DNA from: Halobaculum gomorrense
GTDB lineage: Archaea > Halobacteriota > Halobacteria > Halobacteriales > Haloferacaceae
Assembly: GCF_900129775.1 (NCBI RefSeq)
Contig: NZ_FQWV01000003.1
Coordinates: 372,001-436,000, forward strand
Direction of reading: 5' to 3'
DNA: 64,000 nucleotides
In this document: positions 45,366-53,268 of the stretch, in pieces
Layout of the letters: each line of letters opens with the position of its first letter
How positions within the stretch are numbered: position 1 is the first letter of the stretch
Notes under the pieces: model-generated
Seen by the model: the letters and a program-made list of their open reading frames with translations, nothing else
Told to the model about the DNA's origin: nothing
The model's database searches: none
Program-made: the position numbers and the translations under genes

Positions 45366-46376
45366 TTGCGGGGGCGGGAACTGGTCGCCGGGGTTCCGGA
45401 GATATCGGGCGGGATCGTCGTCGCCGCCGTGCTCGCGCTCGGCGCCGCGTTCGCGGGCGAAGGGCCGGCGCTGTACCGGAGTTCGGTCGATTCCGACCAC
45501 CTACTCCGTGTGGCCGGGTGGAACGCGCTCGGCGTGGTCGCGACGACGGCCGTCCTCGCGCTGATCGCCTCGTTTCAGGCGGCCACCGGCGGGCGCGTCA
45601 CCGCCCCGCTGCTCTCCGGGGCCGTGGTCCTCGGCGTGAGCGCGTTCGCGCACGTGCTGATCGGCGTCACCGACGTGCGCCGGATCCGCGCGCGGACGGT
45701 CGCAGACCAGCAGCGGAGGGCGGCCGTCGTGAACCGGTTCGTTCGCCACGACCTCCGACACGCCGCGCAGTTGTTGCTCAGATACAGCGATGCGATCCGC
45801 GACGGTGACCCCGTCGACCCGGCCGCCCGCGAGGGGCTCGCCGAGCAGGTCGAGACGGTCGCGTGGGAGCTGAGCGAGACGCAATCGCGCGTCTGGGTCA
45901 TCGACGAGCTGCTCGACGACGAAGGGGTCGACGACCGAACGCCCCTCGTCGTGAGCGAGGCGCTGGACCGCCGCCGCGACGAGTGGGCCGGCAACCATCC
46001 GGACGCCGCCGTCGCGATCGACTCCGACGGAGCGCCCGCGGCCCTCGCCGGAGACCACGTCGCGACCGCGGTCGCGGAGCTGGTGGAGAACGCGCTCGAA
46101 CACGGCGGCGATCCGGCCGAGGTCCGGGTCGAGGAGACGCGGACCGGCGGCGAGGTCGAGATACGGGTGATCGACGACGGCGGAGGGTTCCCGGAGCGCG
46201 AGCTGGCGCTCATCAACGGCGACGAGACCGAGACGCCGCTCAACCACAGCGACGGGATGGGACTGTGGCTCGCGAAGTGGGTGATCGAGTTCTCCGACGG
46301 CACACTCGCGGTCGGGACGGAGCCGAACGGCGGTGGCGTGGCGACGGTCCGACTGCCGGCCGCCTCGACGCCGTAG
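45366..46376 (+). CDS. Histidine kinase with N-terminal membrane helices
   Basis: 336 residues from TTG 45366, a weak start. Three to four membrane segments are followed by the H-box FVRHDLRHAAQLLLRY and an HATPase domain (ELVENALEHGG, VIDDGGGFPE, GMGLWLAKWV). Upstream, in another frame, 45311-45364 encodes RRRAVAAATISVTGAGLAVV, which looks like the missing first membrane helix. A one-base shift in the G-rich stretch near 45366-45375 would join them. The gene may therefore carry a frameshift. No response regulator is adjacent. Confidence 0.8.
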   Translation: MRGRELVAGVPEISGGIVVAAVLALGAAFAGEGPALYRSSVDSDHLLRVAGWNALGVVATTAVLALIASFQAATGGRVTAPLLSGAVVLGVSAFAHVLIGVTDVRRIRARTVADQQRRAAVVNRFVRHDLRHAAQLLLRYSDAIRDGDPVDPAAREGLAEQVETVAWELSETQSRVWVIDELLDDEGVDDRTPLVVSEALDRRRDEWAGNHPDAAVAIDSDGAPAALAGDHVATAVAELVENALEHGGDPAEVRVEETRTGGEVEIRVIDDGGGFPERELALINGDETETPLNHSDGMGLWLAKWVIEFSDGTLAVGTEPNGGGVATVRLPAASTP

Positions 46377-46394
46377 CAGCGGCGGGCGCGACGG

Positions 46395-47501
46395 TCAGTA
46401 CGCCGGGCCCTCCTCGTCCTCGGCGGGAGCCGCGTTCGGTGAGGGGTCGAACACGCCGGGCTTCTCCTCGCCCTCGACGCTGATCACGCCCATCATCCCC
46501 TTGCGAGCGACGCGCGAGAGCGCGTGGTCGACGAGCTTGATGTGCTCCGGGACCGGGAGGTCGAGGGTGCCGACCATGCAGCTTCCCGGCGGGACGTTGA
46601 CCGTCTGGAGGTACCGCTCGGGGCGACCGGCGAGGCCGCCGTCGCGGTACGCCTCCGTCCAGACGTTGCCGATGGGGTGGAAGTTGCTGTTGAGGTTCGG
46701 CCCGCCGTCGACCATGAACACGCGGACGGTCTCGCCCGTCTCCGCCGTAACGGCGCCGAGGTTGTCCGGCGTGATAGCGTATTTCTGGCCGTTGAGGAGG
46801 ACGTACGTGGGGTCCTCCGCCTTCATCGCGTCGATGTCGAAGCTGTGGCGCCCCTTCTCGCCGGCGGGCTTGTCGGTGTACACCTCGTGTTGGCCGAAGT
46901 AGAACTCCCGGTCGACCGCGGGGAGCCCCTCCTTCGGCTCGACGAGGATCATCCCGAACATGCCCGACGAGATGTGGTAGTCCAGGTTCGGGACCGCACA
47001 GTGGTAGATGAACGCGCCGGGGTACCGCGCCTCGAAGCGCATCCCGTTCTCTGTCCCCGGCGCCGCCGTCGTGGCGACGTTGCCGCCGCCGGTACCGTAC
47101 ACGGCGTGGAAGTCAACGTTGTGCGGCATCGCGTTCGACGAGGCGTTCGTCAGGCTGAACTCGACGGTGTCCCCCTGCCGGACGCGGACCATCGGCCCGG
47201 GGATCTGGCCGTCGAAGGTCATGTAGTCGAAGACGACCCCCGGTTCGATCTCGGCGCGGACCTCCTTGGCGGTCAGCTCGACCTGCACCGTCTTCGAGGT
47301 GTCGCGGTCGATCGGGTCCGGGATGTCGGTCGGGTCGGCGGCGACGCGCCGAGCCGTCGGTTTTCCGCTGGTCCGCTCGGTCGTCTCGCGTGCGGTCTCA
47401 GTCTGTTCGGCGGTCGGAGCGTTCGCTGAACACCCGGCCAGCGCAGCCCCGCCCGCGCCGGTTCCGAGGGCTTTCAGCGTCGTGCGTCGTGTCGTGGGCA
47501 T
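46395..47501 (-). CDS. nirK: Copper-containing nitrite reductase
   Basis: 368 residues with a Tat signal (TTRRTTLKALGTGAGG) and lipobox-like AGCS. Two cupredoxin domains are present. Type 1 and type 2 copper ligands are in AMPHNVDFHAV (His, Asp, His), FIYHCAVP (His, Cys) and SGMFGMILV (Met), with a further His in SNFHPIGNV. It reduces nitrite to NO outside the membrane. It lies downstream of the NO reductase gene on the same strand, behind its own palindromic promoter region. Confidence 0.97.
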   Translation of the reverse strand: MPTTRRTTLKALGTGAGGAALAGCSANAPTAEQTETARETTERTSGKPTARRVAADPTDIPDPIDRDTSKTVQVELTAKEVRAEIEPGVVFDYMTFDGQIPGPMVRVRQGDTVEFSLTNASSNAMPHNVDFHAVYGTGGGNVATTAAPGTENGMRFEARYPGAFIYHCAVPNLDYHISSGMFGMILVEPKEGLPAVDREFYFGQHEVYTDKPAGEKGRHSFDIDAMKAEDPTYVLLNGQKYAITPDNLGAVTAETGETVRVFMVDGGPNLNSNFHPIGNVWTEAYRDGGLAGRPERYLQTVNVPPGSCMVGTLDLPVPEHIKLVDHALSRVARKGMMGVISVEGEEKPGVFDPSPNAAPAEDEEGPAY

Positions 47502-47566
47502 CGGTGGGCACCTCGCGGTTACAGGTACGTCCCATCACCCCATCAACAGGATTCGTGGTTCCCGAC

Positions 47567-47593
47567 GGTTCGGGAGCGGCCCGAACCGGTTCG
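47567..47593. promoter_or_regulatory. Hairpin and CGAAC-CG-GTTCG palindrome before nirK
   Basis: GGTTCGGG (47567-47574) pairs with CCCGAACC (47580-47587) across a 5-base loop. Overlapping it, CGAACCGGTTCG (47582-47593) is a perfect 12-bp palindrome. The site is about 80 bases before nirK and 75 bases after the NO reductase stop, so it may be operator, terminator or both. Confidence 0.55.
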
Positions 47594-47665
47594 CGGTAGG
47601 CACATAAGTCCCCGCTCACCCGGGTGACGCGATGGCGAAAAACGGGGCCGGACGCGGTGTCGCGG

Positions 47666-49966
47666 TCAGTCGTCGTCCTGCAGGAACGCGCGGACCGGGC
47701 CGGCGGTCGGGACGCGGTCGGGGTCGTCGACGACGCGGCGCGCGCGCAGTTTCGCGGCCACGTCGTAGGCGAACAGCGCCGTCCCGGCGATGATCATCGT
47801 GTCCCCGGGGAGGCGCGCCCAGAACAGCGACTGGACGAGCGGCCGGTTGTAGAACGCCAGCGAGCGCGCGGCGTCGTACCCCTGCGTGAACGCCGTCTCC
47901 AGTTGGAGGAAGCCCACCGGGAGCACGGAGACGAACACCATCAGCGCGAGGCCGACGTTCCACAGCCAGAACGCCCACCGGAGGCGCCGTCCGCTCCAGT
48001 TCGAGACGGTGAAGCGGAGCACGTACGTCGCCATCCCGAGCGCAAGGAAGCCGAACGCGCCGAACATGGCGGCGTGGGCGTGGCCGACGGTGAGGTAGGT
48101 GCCGTGCTCGTAGTAGTTGATCAGCGGGAGGTTGATGAAGAAGCCGAGCACGCCCGCGCCGACGAAGTTCCACACGCCCGAGGCGATGATGAACATGAAT
48201 GGGAGCGTGTACGGGAACGACTCGCCGCTGCCGGCGAGCGCGCGGTACTCGTTGATCGCCTCGAAGAGGATGAACACCAGCGGAATCAGCTCGAGCGTGG
48301 AGAACACGCTCCCAAGGGGCACCCAGACGTCGGGCATGCCGATCCACCAGTAGTGGTGACTGACGCCGATGACGCCCGTGCCCATCACGAGCAGCGCCTC
48401 CAGCAGCACGGCCTTCTCCGCCGAGCGGCGCCGGAGAAGGTTCATCGACACCAGCGTCATCGCGACGACGGCGACGATGAAGAACTCGAAGGCGCCCTCG
48501 ACCCACATGTGGACGACCCACCAGCGCCAGAACTCCGTCACCGCGATGTTCGTCTGGGGGGTGAACATGAACCCCGCACAGAACAGCAGCGCGATGGAGC
48601 CGCCGGCGTAGAGGATCATGTGCGCGAGCCCGTAGGGCTCCTCACGCTTCAGCAGGGGCTTCAGCCCGCGGGCGGCGAGGCCGGCCCACACCAGGAAGCC
48701 GACGAGGAGGCCGACCTGCCACAGCTTCCCGACCTCGAGGTACTCCAGCCCCTCATTACCGAGGATCCACCACAGATCGCCGCCGGCGTCGAAGACGCCG
48801 TGGGCGCCGAGCCAGATGCCCAAGAGGCCGCCGACGGCAACGACGACCAGCGCGCCCAGCAACCCCTTCACGTAGGTGGCCTGGTTGTCGGGCTCATATC
48901 CGGTGAGCAGCGGCGGGAGGAACAGCCCCGCGCCGAGCCACAGCGTGGCGATCCAGAGGATCCCCAGGTCGATGTGCCACGTCTTCGCCATCGCGAACGG
49001 GAGGAGTTGGAGCACGTCGACGCCCAGCCCCGGGATCGTCTCCAGCCCGAAGAACGCGTGGCGTTCGATGTAGTAGTGAGCGAGTAGCCCGCCCAGCAGC
49101 GTCTGCGCGAGGAACAGCAGCGCCGCCACCGGAACGAACCACAGCGCCGCCGACTGGCTCGGCAGAAGGTCGATGTCGTCCGGGTGGGGTACGTCGACCC
49201 CCGCGGCCGACGGCTCGGAGAGGTCGATCGAGGTGTACAGCCAGACGCCGACGCCCGCGCCGGCGACGAGCAGCACCATCGCGATCACGCTCCAGGTCAT
49301 CACGGAGGCGCCGGGCGTGTTGCCCGCGGCGGGCGCGGGCGGCCAGTCGTTGGTGTAGCTGTGGTCGGCACCCGGGCGGTCGGTGTGGGAGAACCACGCG
49401 GTCCACAGCGCGAAATCGGCGAACCGGCGCGCCTCCTCCTTGGAGTCGATCATACCGACCGGGACGCCGCGCGCGTCCGACCCCTCGTGATAGCGTTTGA
49501 CGTATACCTCGCGCACCTGCGCGTGCGCGTACGCCTCCGCGGCCGAGTACTCGATCACGCCGTCGCCGGGCGTGCCGTCGTCGAGATCCGATTTCACGAG
49601 CGAGTCGACGGCGGCCCGTTTCTCCGGCGGGAGGTCGCCGTACGCGTCGCCGTAGCGCTCCTCGGCGTAGTACTCCCGCATCGCCTCTGTCTTCAGGTCG
49701 AGCGTGTCGGCGGTGTAGTCCGGGCCGAAGTACGCGCCGTTGCCGAGGATCGACCCGTGGTTCATCAGTCCGTCCCGCTGGAAGACGGCCTTCCCCGCCT
49801 GCACGTCGTCGCCGGTCGCGATCGTCTCGCCGTCCGGCCCGACGATCCGGTCGGGGATGGGCGGCGCCTGCTCGTACGCCAGCGCCGCGCCGGCGCCCAT
49901 CACGACGAGGTTCACGACGAAGGCGACTACGAGCGCCTTCGCCAGCGTGCGTCTGGTTACCTTCAT
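47666..49966 (-). CDS. norB: Quinol-dependent nitric oxide reductase (single-subunit qNor)
   Basis: 766 residues from ATG 49966 (MKVTRRTL); the frame upstream is not conserved. The N-terminal extracellular part resembles NorC but has no CxxCH heme c motif, as in quinol-type enzymes. About 14 membrane helices follow with heme and FeB ligands in AKTWHIDLGILW, HMWVEGAFEFF, GVSHHYWWIG and GHAHAAMFGAFG. It reduces two NO to N2O. With nirK downstream it makes the core of the denitrification cluster. Confidence 0.96.
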   Translation of the reverse strand: MKVTRRTLAKALVVAFVVNLVVMGAGAALAYEQAPPIPDRIVGPDGETIATGDDVQAGKAVFQRDGLMNHGSILGNGAYFGPDYTADTLDLKTEAMREYYAEERYGDAYGDLPPEKRAAVDSLVKSDLDDGTPGDGVIEYSAAEAYAHAQVREVYVKRYHEGSDARGVPVGMIDSKEEARRFADFALWTAWFSHTDRPGADHSYTNDWPPAPAAGNTPGASVMTWSVIAMVLLVAGAGVGVWLYTSIDLSEPSAAGVDVPHPDDIDLLPSQSAALWFVPVAALLFLAQTLLGGLLAHYYIERHAFFGLETIPGLGVDVLQLLPFAMAKTWHIDLGILWIATLWLGAGLFLPPLLTGYEPDNQATYVKGLLGALVVVAVGGLLGIWLGAHGVFDAGGDLWWILGNEGLEYLEVGKLWQVGLLVGFLVWAGLAARGLKPLLKREEPYGLAHMILYAGGSIALLFCAGFMFTPQTNIAVTEFWRWWVVHMWVEGAFEFFIVAVVAMTLVSMNLLRRRSAEKAVLLEALLVMGTGVIGVSHHYWWIGMPDVWVPLGSVFSTLELIPLVFILFEAINEYRALAGSGESFPYTLPFMFIIASGVWNFVGAGVLGFFINLPLINYYEHGTYLTVGHAHAAMFGAFGFLALGMATYVLRFTVSNWSGRRLRWAFWLWNVGLALMVFVSVLPVGFLQLETAFTQGYDAARSLAFYNRPLVQSLFWARLPGDTMIIAGTALFAYDVAAKLRARRVVDDPDRVPTAGPVRAFLQDDD

Positions 49967-50033
49967 GCCGGTCGGCGATACTCGCGTCCACGGGTTTAGT
50001 CCGGCCGCGGTTCCGGTCGTTCGGGGACGGCGG

Positions 50034-50045
50034 CGAACATGTTTG
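50034..50045 (-). promoter_or_regulatory. Near-palindrome CGAAC-AT-GTTTG before norB
   Basis: One mismatch from CGAAC-N2-GTTCG, 67 bases before the norB start. The remaining gap to 50373 contains a 62-codon basic frame (50103-50291) without support as a gene, and a weak hairpin GAGCA-N5-TGCTC at 50315-50329 after the helicase gene. Confidence 0.4.
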
Positions 50046-50373
50046 ACCGCTCGTTTCCGTGTCTCCAGAGGGTATTTGCGGGTGTGTCTGCGTCTCGTTG
50101 GGATGGTGGCGCGACGGGCCAAGGCGCGCGCGGCTCTGGCGCGAATCGCTGAAGCGGTACGATATCGAGTGATATCGGCGGAGGCGATTCGAGCCGCCGA
50201 GCGTGTGGTGTCGCCGCTGGGGTGGGATCGCGAACGGATTCAGCGGGCCGTGTCGGGGGTTGTGGAGCCGTCACTGAGCGCATGTGAGTAGCGCCCGCGT
50301 GAGTGGTGGTGAAGGAGCATCATGTGCTCGTGTTGTGTCGCCCTCGCGGGGGCACAAGACGCCTCGTTCTCGA

Positions 50374-53268
50374 TCACTCGTGGCGCCCTCTCGACAACCG
50401 GTCGATCGCATCGAGCGAAACTGGATCGACAGTGATCGGAGTAGCGGTCTGTGTGTAGAAGACAGTCGCCTGAATCGGCCGGTCGGGGTACACACTCGCG
50501 AGCACGTGGTAGTACACACTCAGCTGCGTCCGATACTCGTCGTGAGCCAGCCGATCTGGATCTGTTTTGTAGTCGATGATCTCGACAGCGTCGTCAGTGA
50601 CGTGGACGAGGTCGATGACCCCCGCGAGAGTTAGCTGCGGCTCACCGGGCAGCGGTAGCAACGCAGGCTCTTCCGAGATGAGTTCCCCATCGAGGTCATC
50701 GATGAGCGTTGCAACGGCGCGCTCGTCGTCGTTGCTCGGTTCGACGGGTTCGTCGAGTGCGTACGCTTCGGCGAAGTCGTGCACGGCGGTTCCGAAGTCC
50801 GTCCCACGACCACCGTCGCGCTCGTCGTAGACGCTGTCGTCCATGATATCGTGGACGCTGAGCCGTCGAGGAACGGTGCTACTGTCAGGGATCGTCGTCT
50901 CGAACGGAGTGGCAGCCGCTCGATCGACCGTACCGTGTTCAGGTGCCGGTTCGACCGTCGTCGCGTCGATCGAGAGGCCGTCCATGAAGCGGCTCGGGTC
51001 GTCGCCGGCGGTGAACAGGAGGTGTCGTTTCGCCCGCGTCATCGCGACGTACAGCAGTCGCCGTTCCTCATCGTACGTCGGCGGCTGGATCGACTGCAAC
51101 AGTTTCGTCGGCCAGTGCGGGTAGACGTGCGGATGAGTGCCCGCTTCGCTGTACACACGGGTTTGGCGAAGTCCCAGCTCGTCATCATAGGTGATCGGAC
51201 AGGCTGGCGGCTGGCCATACTGTGGGAACGCCCGGTCGTTGAGGTTGCCGAGCATGACGATCGGGTACTCGAGGCCTTTCGCCCCGTGGATGGTCTGCAG
51301 AGTGACGGCGTCATCACCCGGACTCGTCTCGATCTCGACGGTGGTCCCCGCAGCAAGGTTGGCTTCGATGTACTGGATCGCCTCGCCTCGGGTGAGTGTG
51401 CTGGTCTCATGGAGGCTCGTGAGGTGATCGACCAACGCATCGGCAGTCGCGCTCGTGTGCCCGTAGCGGTCGAAGACGCGTCGAAGGAAGCCCCCGAGGG
51501 TGTCGATCGCTGCAAGTTCCTCGCGGAACCGTCCCATCGCGTCGGGGTACGCCTCAGCGTCTACGATTGTCTCCGTCCGATCGGAGGCGTAGCCCGCGCG
51601 CTCAAGGACGAGAGCCCAGCCTCGACGGGCATTCGACTCAGCGATGCGCAACCACGCGAGTGCGAGCTTCGCCTCTGGAGTATCGAACAGCTCAACGCCG
51701 CCGTCGTAGGCGACCGGGACGCCGTACTCGTCGGCGACGGCGAGGAACTCCCGAGCGAACGCGCGCGTTCGGGTGAAGACGGCGATATCTCCGTAGGTGG
51801 GTGCACCCAGTCGCTCGCGCTCGGCTGCCGCCTGTTGTGCAGCGGTGGCGCCAGGGTCCGGTTGCGGTTCGTCGGTGACCTCGACTGCGTAGTCGTCGCT
51901 GTCGACGACCAGCTGGATCCGATCGAGGAGGAGTTCGTGTTCGTTCGATGCGTGGTACGCGTCGATCTGTGCGTTGTCGACGTGATTCGTCGCCGCGAGC
52001 GAGCGCTCGCCTGCGAGCGGATCGTCGACATCCTCGCTGTAGGTCGCCGGAATCGAAAGACTCTGTTCTGCGAACTCGAGGATCGACGCCGCGGAGCGAT
52101 AGTTCTCGTACAGCGGAATCGTGGTGATCGACTCGACGGGGTAGTCGATGCGGGTTCGGTCGGCGTTCAACTCGCGAGTGAACCGCCCCAGCCGGTCATC
52201 GAACGCGATGATATTCTCGACACTCGTGTGTTGGAAGCCGTAGATCGATTGTTTCCAATCTCCGACGACGCAGATGTTGTTCGTGCTCGCGAGCAGCACC
52301 GCGATCTTGAACTGGAGTTCGTTCGTGTCCTGGAACTCGTCGACCATCACGTACTCGTGGGCGACCTGGTCGCGGACCTGCGGCCGGTCACACAGCATGA
52401 CGAACGCCAGCGCCAGCATCAGCCCCTGCGTGAGGTAGTCGTTCCGGAGGGAACACGCGATGTACTCGTGGTAGACATCGTGGACGAACGCCAGCAGCGC
52501 TGTCCGATCCTCGTCGTAGGCGCGTTCGATGACGCCGCGATCGACTCGAGGATCGTCGTGGACCTCGCGTTTCGATGGAGCGTCTGGGGCGTACTCACTC
52601 GCGTCCCACCCGCTGACTGCCCCCCGCGCGTCGCTGTTGGTCGGACCGGAGGCCCCCTCGCCGGGGGCGTTTGCGTCGGCGACAGTTTCGAAGAACGCCT
52701 CGCGGTCACCGTGGAGTGGCTCGTCACTCGACCGGAACCAGCCGTCACGAGTGGGGATCACGCCCTTCGCAGCGAGTTCGCCGATGAGCGTGTGGAGCGT
52801 GGCGGGGTCACGGAAGATGCGCAACATGTCCGCGTGTTCGGGATGGTCGTCGGCGAAGGTGGACATGAAGCGCTGGAACAGTTGCCGCTCGCGGACCGGC
52901 TCCTCGATGAGGTCGATCGAATCGGGGATCTGATCGTCGATACCCAGCGTCTCGGGGACGGTGTGGCCGTAGCGACACAGCAGTCGGAAACAGTAGGCGT
53001 GGAAGGTACTGATGGGCGCGCCTTGGAGTTCCCGGAGGTCGTAGTCGGTGTGCTGGACGATGCGCTCGCGCATCTCTCGGGCGGCGTTGCGAGTGAACGT
53101 GACCAGGAGGATGTCCTCCGGCGTCGCGTCGGTCGTGTCGAGGATGTGGGCGTACCGCCGAGTGATCGCGAACGTCTTGCCGGTCCCGGCGCCAGCGTCG
53201 ACACGGTAGATCCCGTCGATGGACTCGATCAGGCGCTGCTGGTTCTCGTTCGGGGTCGGCTCAGACAT
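50374..53268 (-). CDS. UvrD-family helicase-nuclease (AddA-like)
   Basis: 964 residues. Superfamily 1 motifs: Walker A VDAGAGTGKTFAI, motif II VDEFQDTNEL, motif III GDWKQSIYGF, motif V TIHGAKGLEYPIV and motif VI VAMTRAKRHLLF. The C-terminal 150 residues are a RecB-type nuclease with GVIDLVHVTDDAVEIIDYKT. It would unwind and cut DNA ends with ATP. It is translated after, and overlaps by 8 bases, the second nuclease gene. Length and layout fit AddA, but the setting beside a methyltransferase suggests defence rather than general repair. Confidence 0.93.
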   Translation of the reverse strand: MSEPTPNENQQRLIESIDGIYRVDAGAGTGKTFAITRRYAHILDTTDATPEDILLVTFTRNAAREMRERIVQHTDYDLRELQGAPISTFHAYCFRLLCRYGHTVPETLGIDDQIPDSIDLIEEPVRERQLFQRFMSTFADDHPEHADMLRIFRDPATLHTLIGELAAKGVIPTRDGWFRSSDEPLHGDREAFFETVADANAPGEGASGPTNSDARGAVSGWDASEYAPDAPSKREVHDDPRVDRGVIERAYDEDRTALLAFVHDVYHEYIACSLRNDYLTQGLMLALAFVMLCDRPQVRDQVAHEYVMVDEFQDTNELQFKIAVLLASTNNICVVGDWKQSIYGFQHTSVENIIAFDDRLGRFTRELNADRTRIDYPVESITTIPLYENYRSAASILEFAEQSLSIPATYSEDVDDPLAGERSLAATNHVDNAQIDAYHASNEHELLLDRIQLVVDSDDYAVEVTDEPQPDPGATAAQQAAAERERLGAPTYGDIAVFTRTRAFAREFLAVADEYGVPVAYDGGVELFDTPEAKLALAWLRIAESNARRGWALVLERAGYASDRTETIVDAEAYPDAMGRFREELAAIDTLGGFLRRVFDRYGHTSATADALVDHLTSLHETSTLTRGEAIQYIEANLAAGTTVEIETSPGDDAVTLQTIHGAKGLEYPIVMLGNLNDRAFPQYGQPPACPITYDDELGLRQTRVYSEAGTHPHVYPHWPTKLLQSIQPPTYDEERRLLYVAMTRAKRHLLFTAGDDPSRFMDGLSIDATTVEPAPEHGTVDRAAATPFETTIPDSSTVPRRLSVHDIMDDSVYDERDGGRGTDFGTAVHDFAEAYALDEPVEPSNDDERAVATLIDDLDGELISEEPALLPLPGEPQLTLAGVIDLVHVTDDAVEIIDYKTDPDRLAHDEYRTQLSVYYHVLASVYPDRPIQATVFYTQTATPITVDPVSLDAIDRLSRGRHE

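Noticed and set aside
49740..50291. Small + strand gene in the norB-helicase gap (62 codons from ATG 50103)
   Set aside because: The product is strongly basic and its codon use is unlike neighbouring genes; no promoter or homology is evident.
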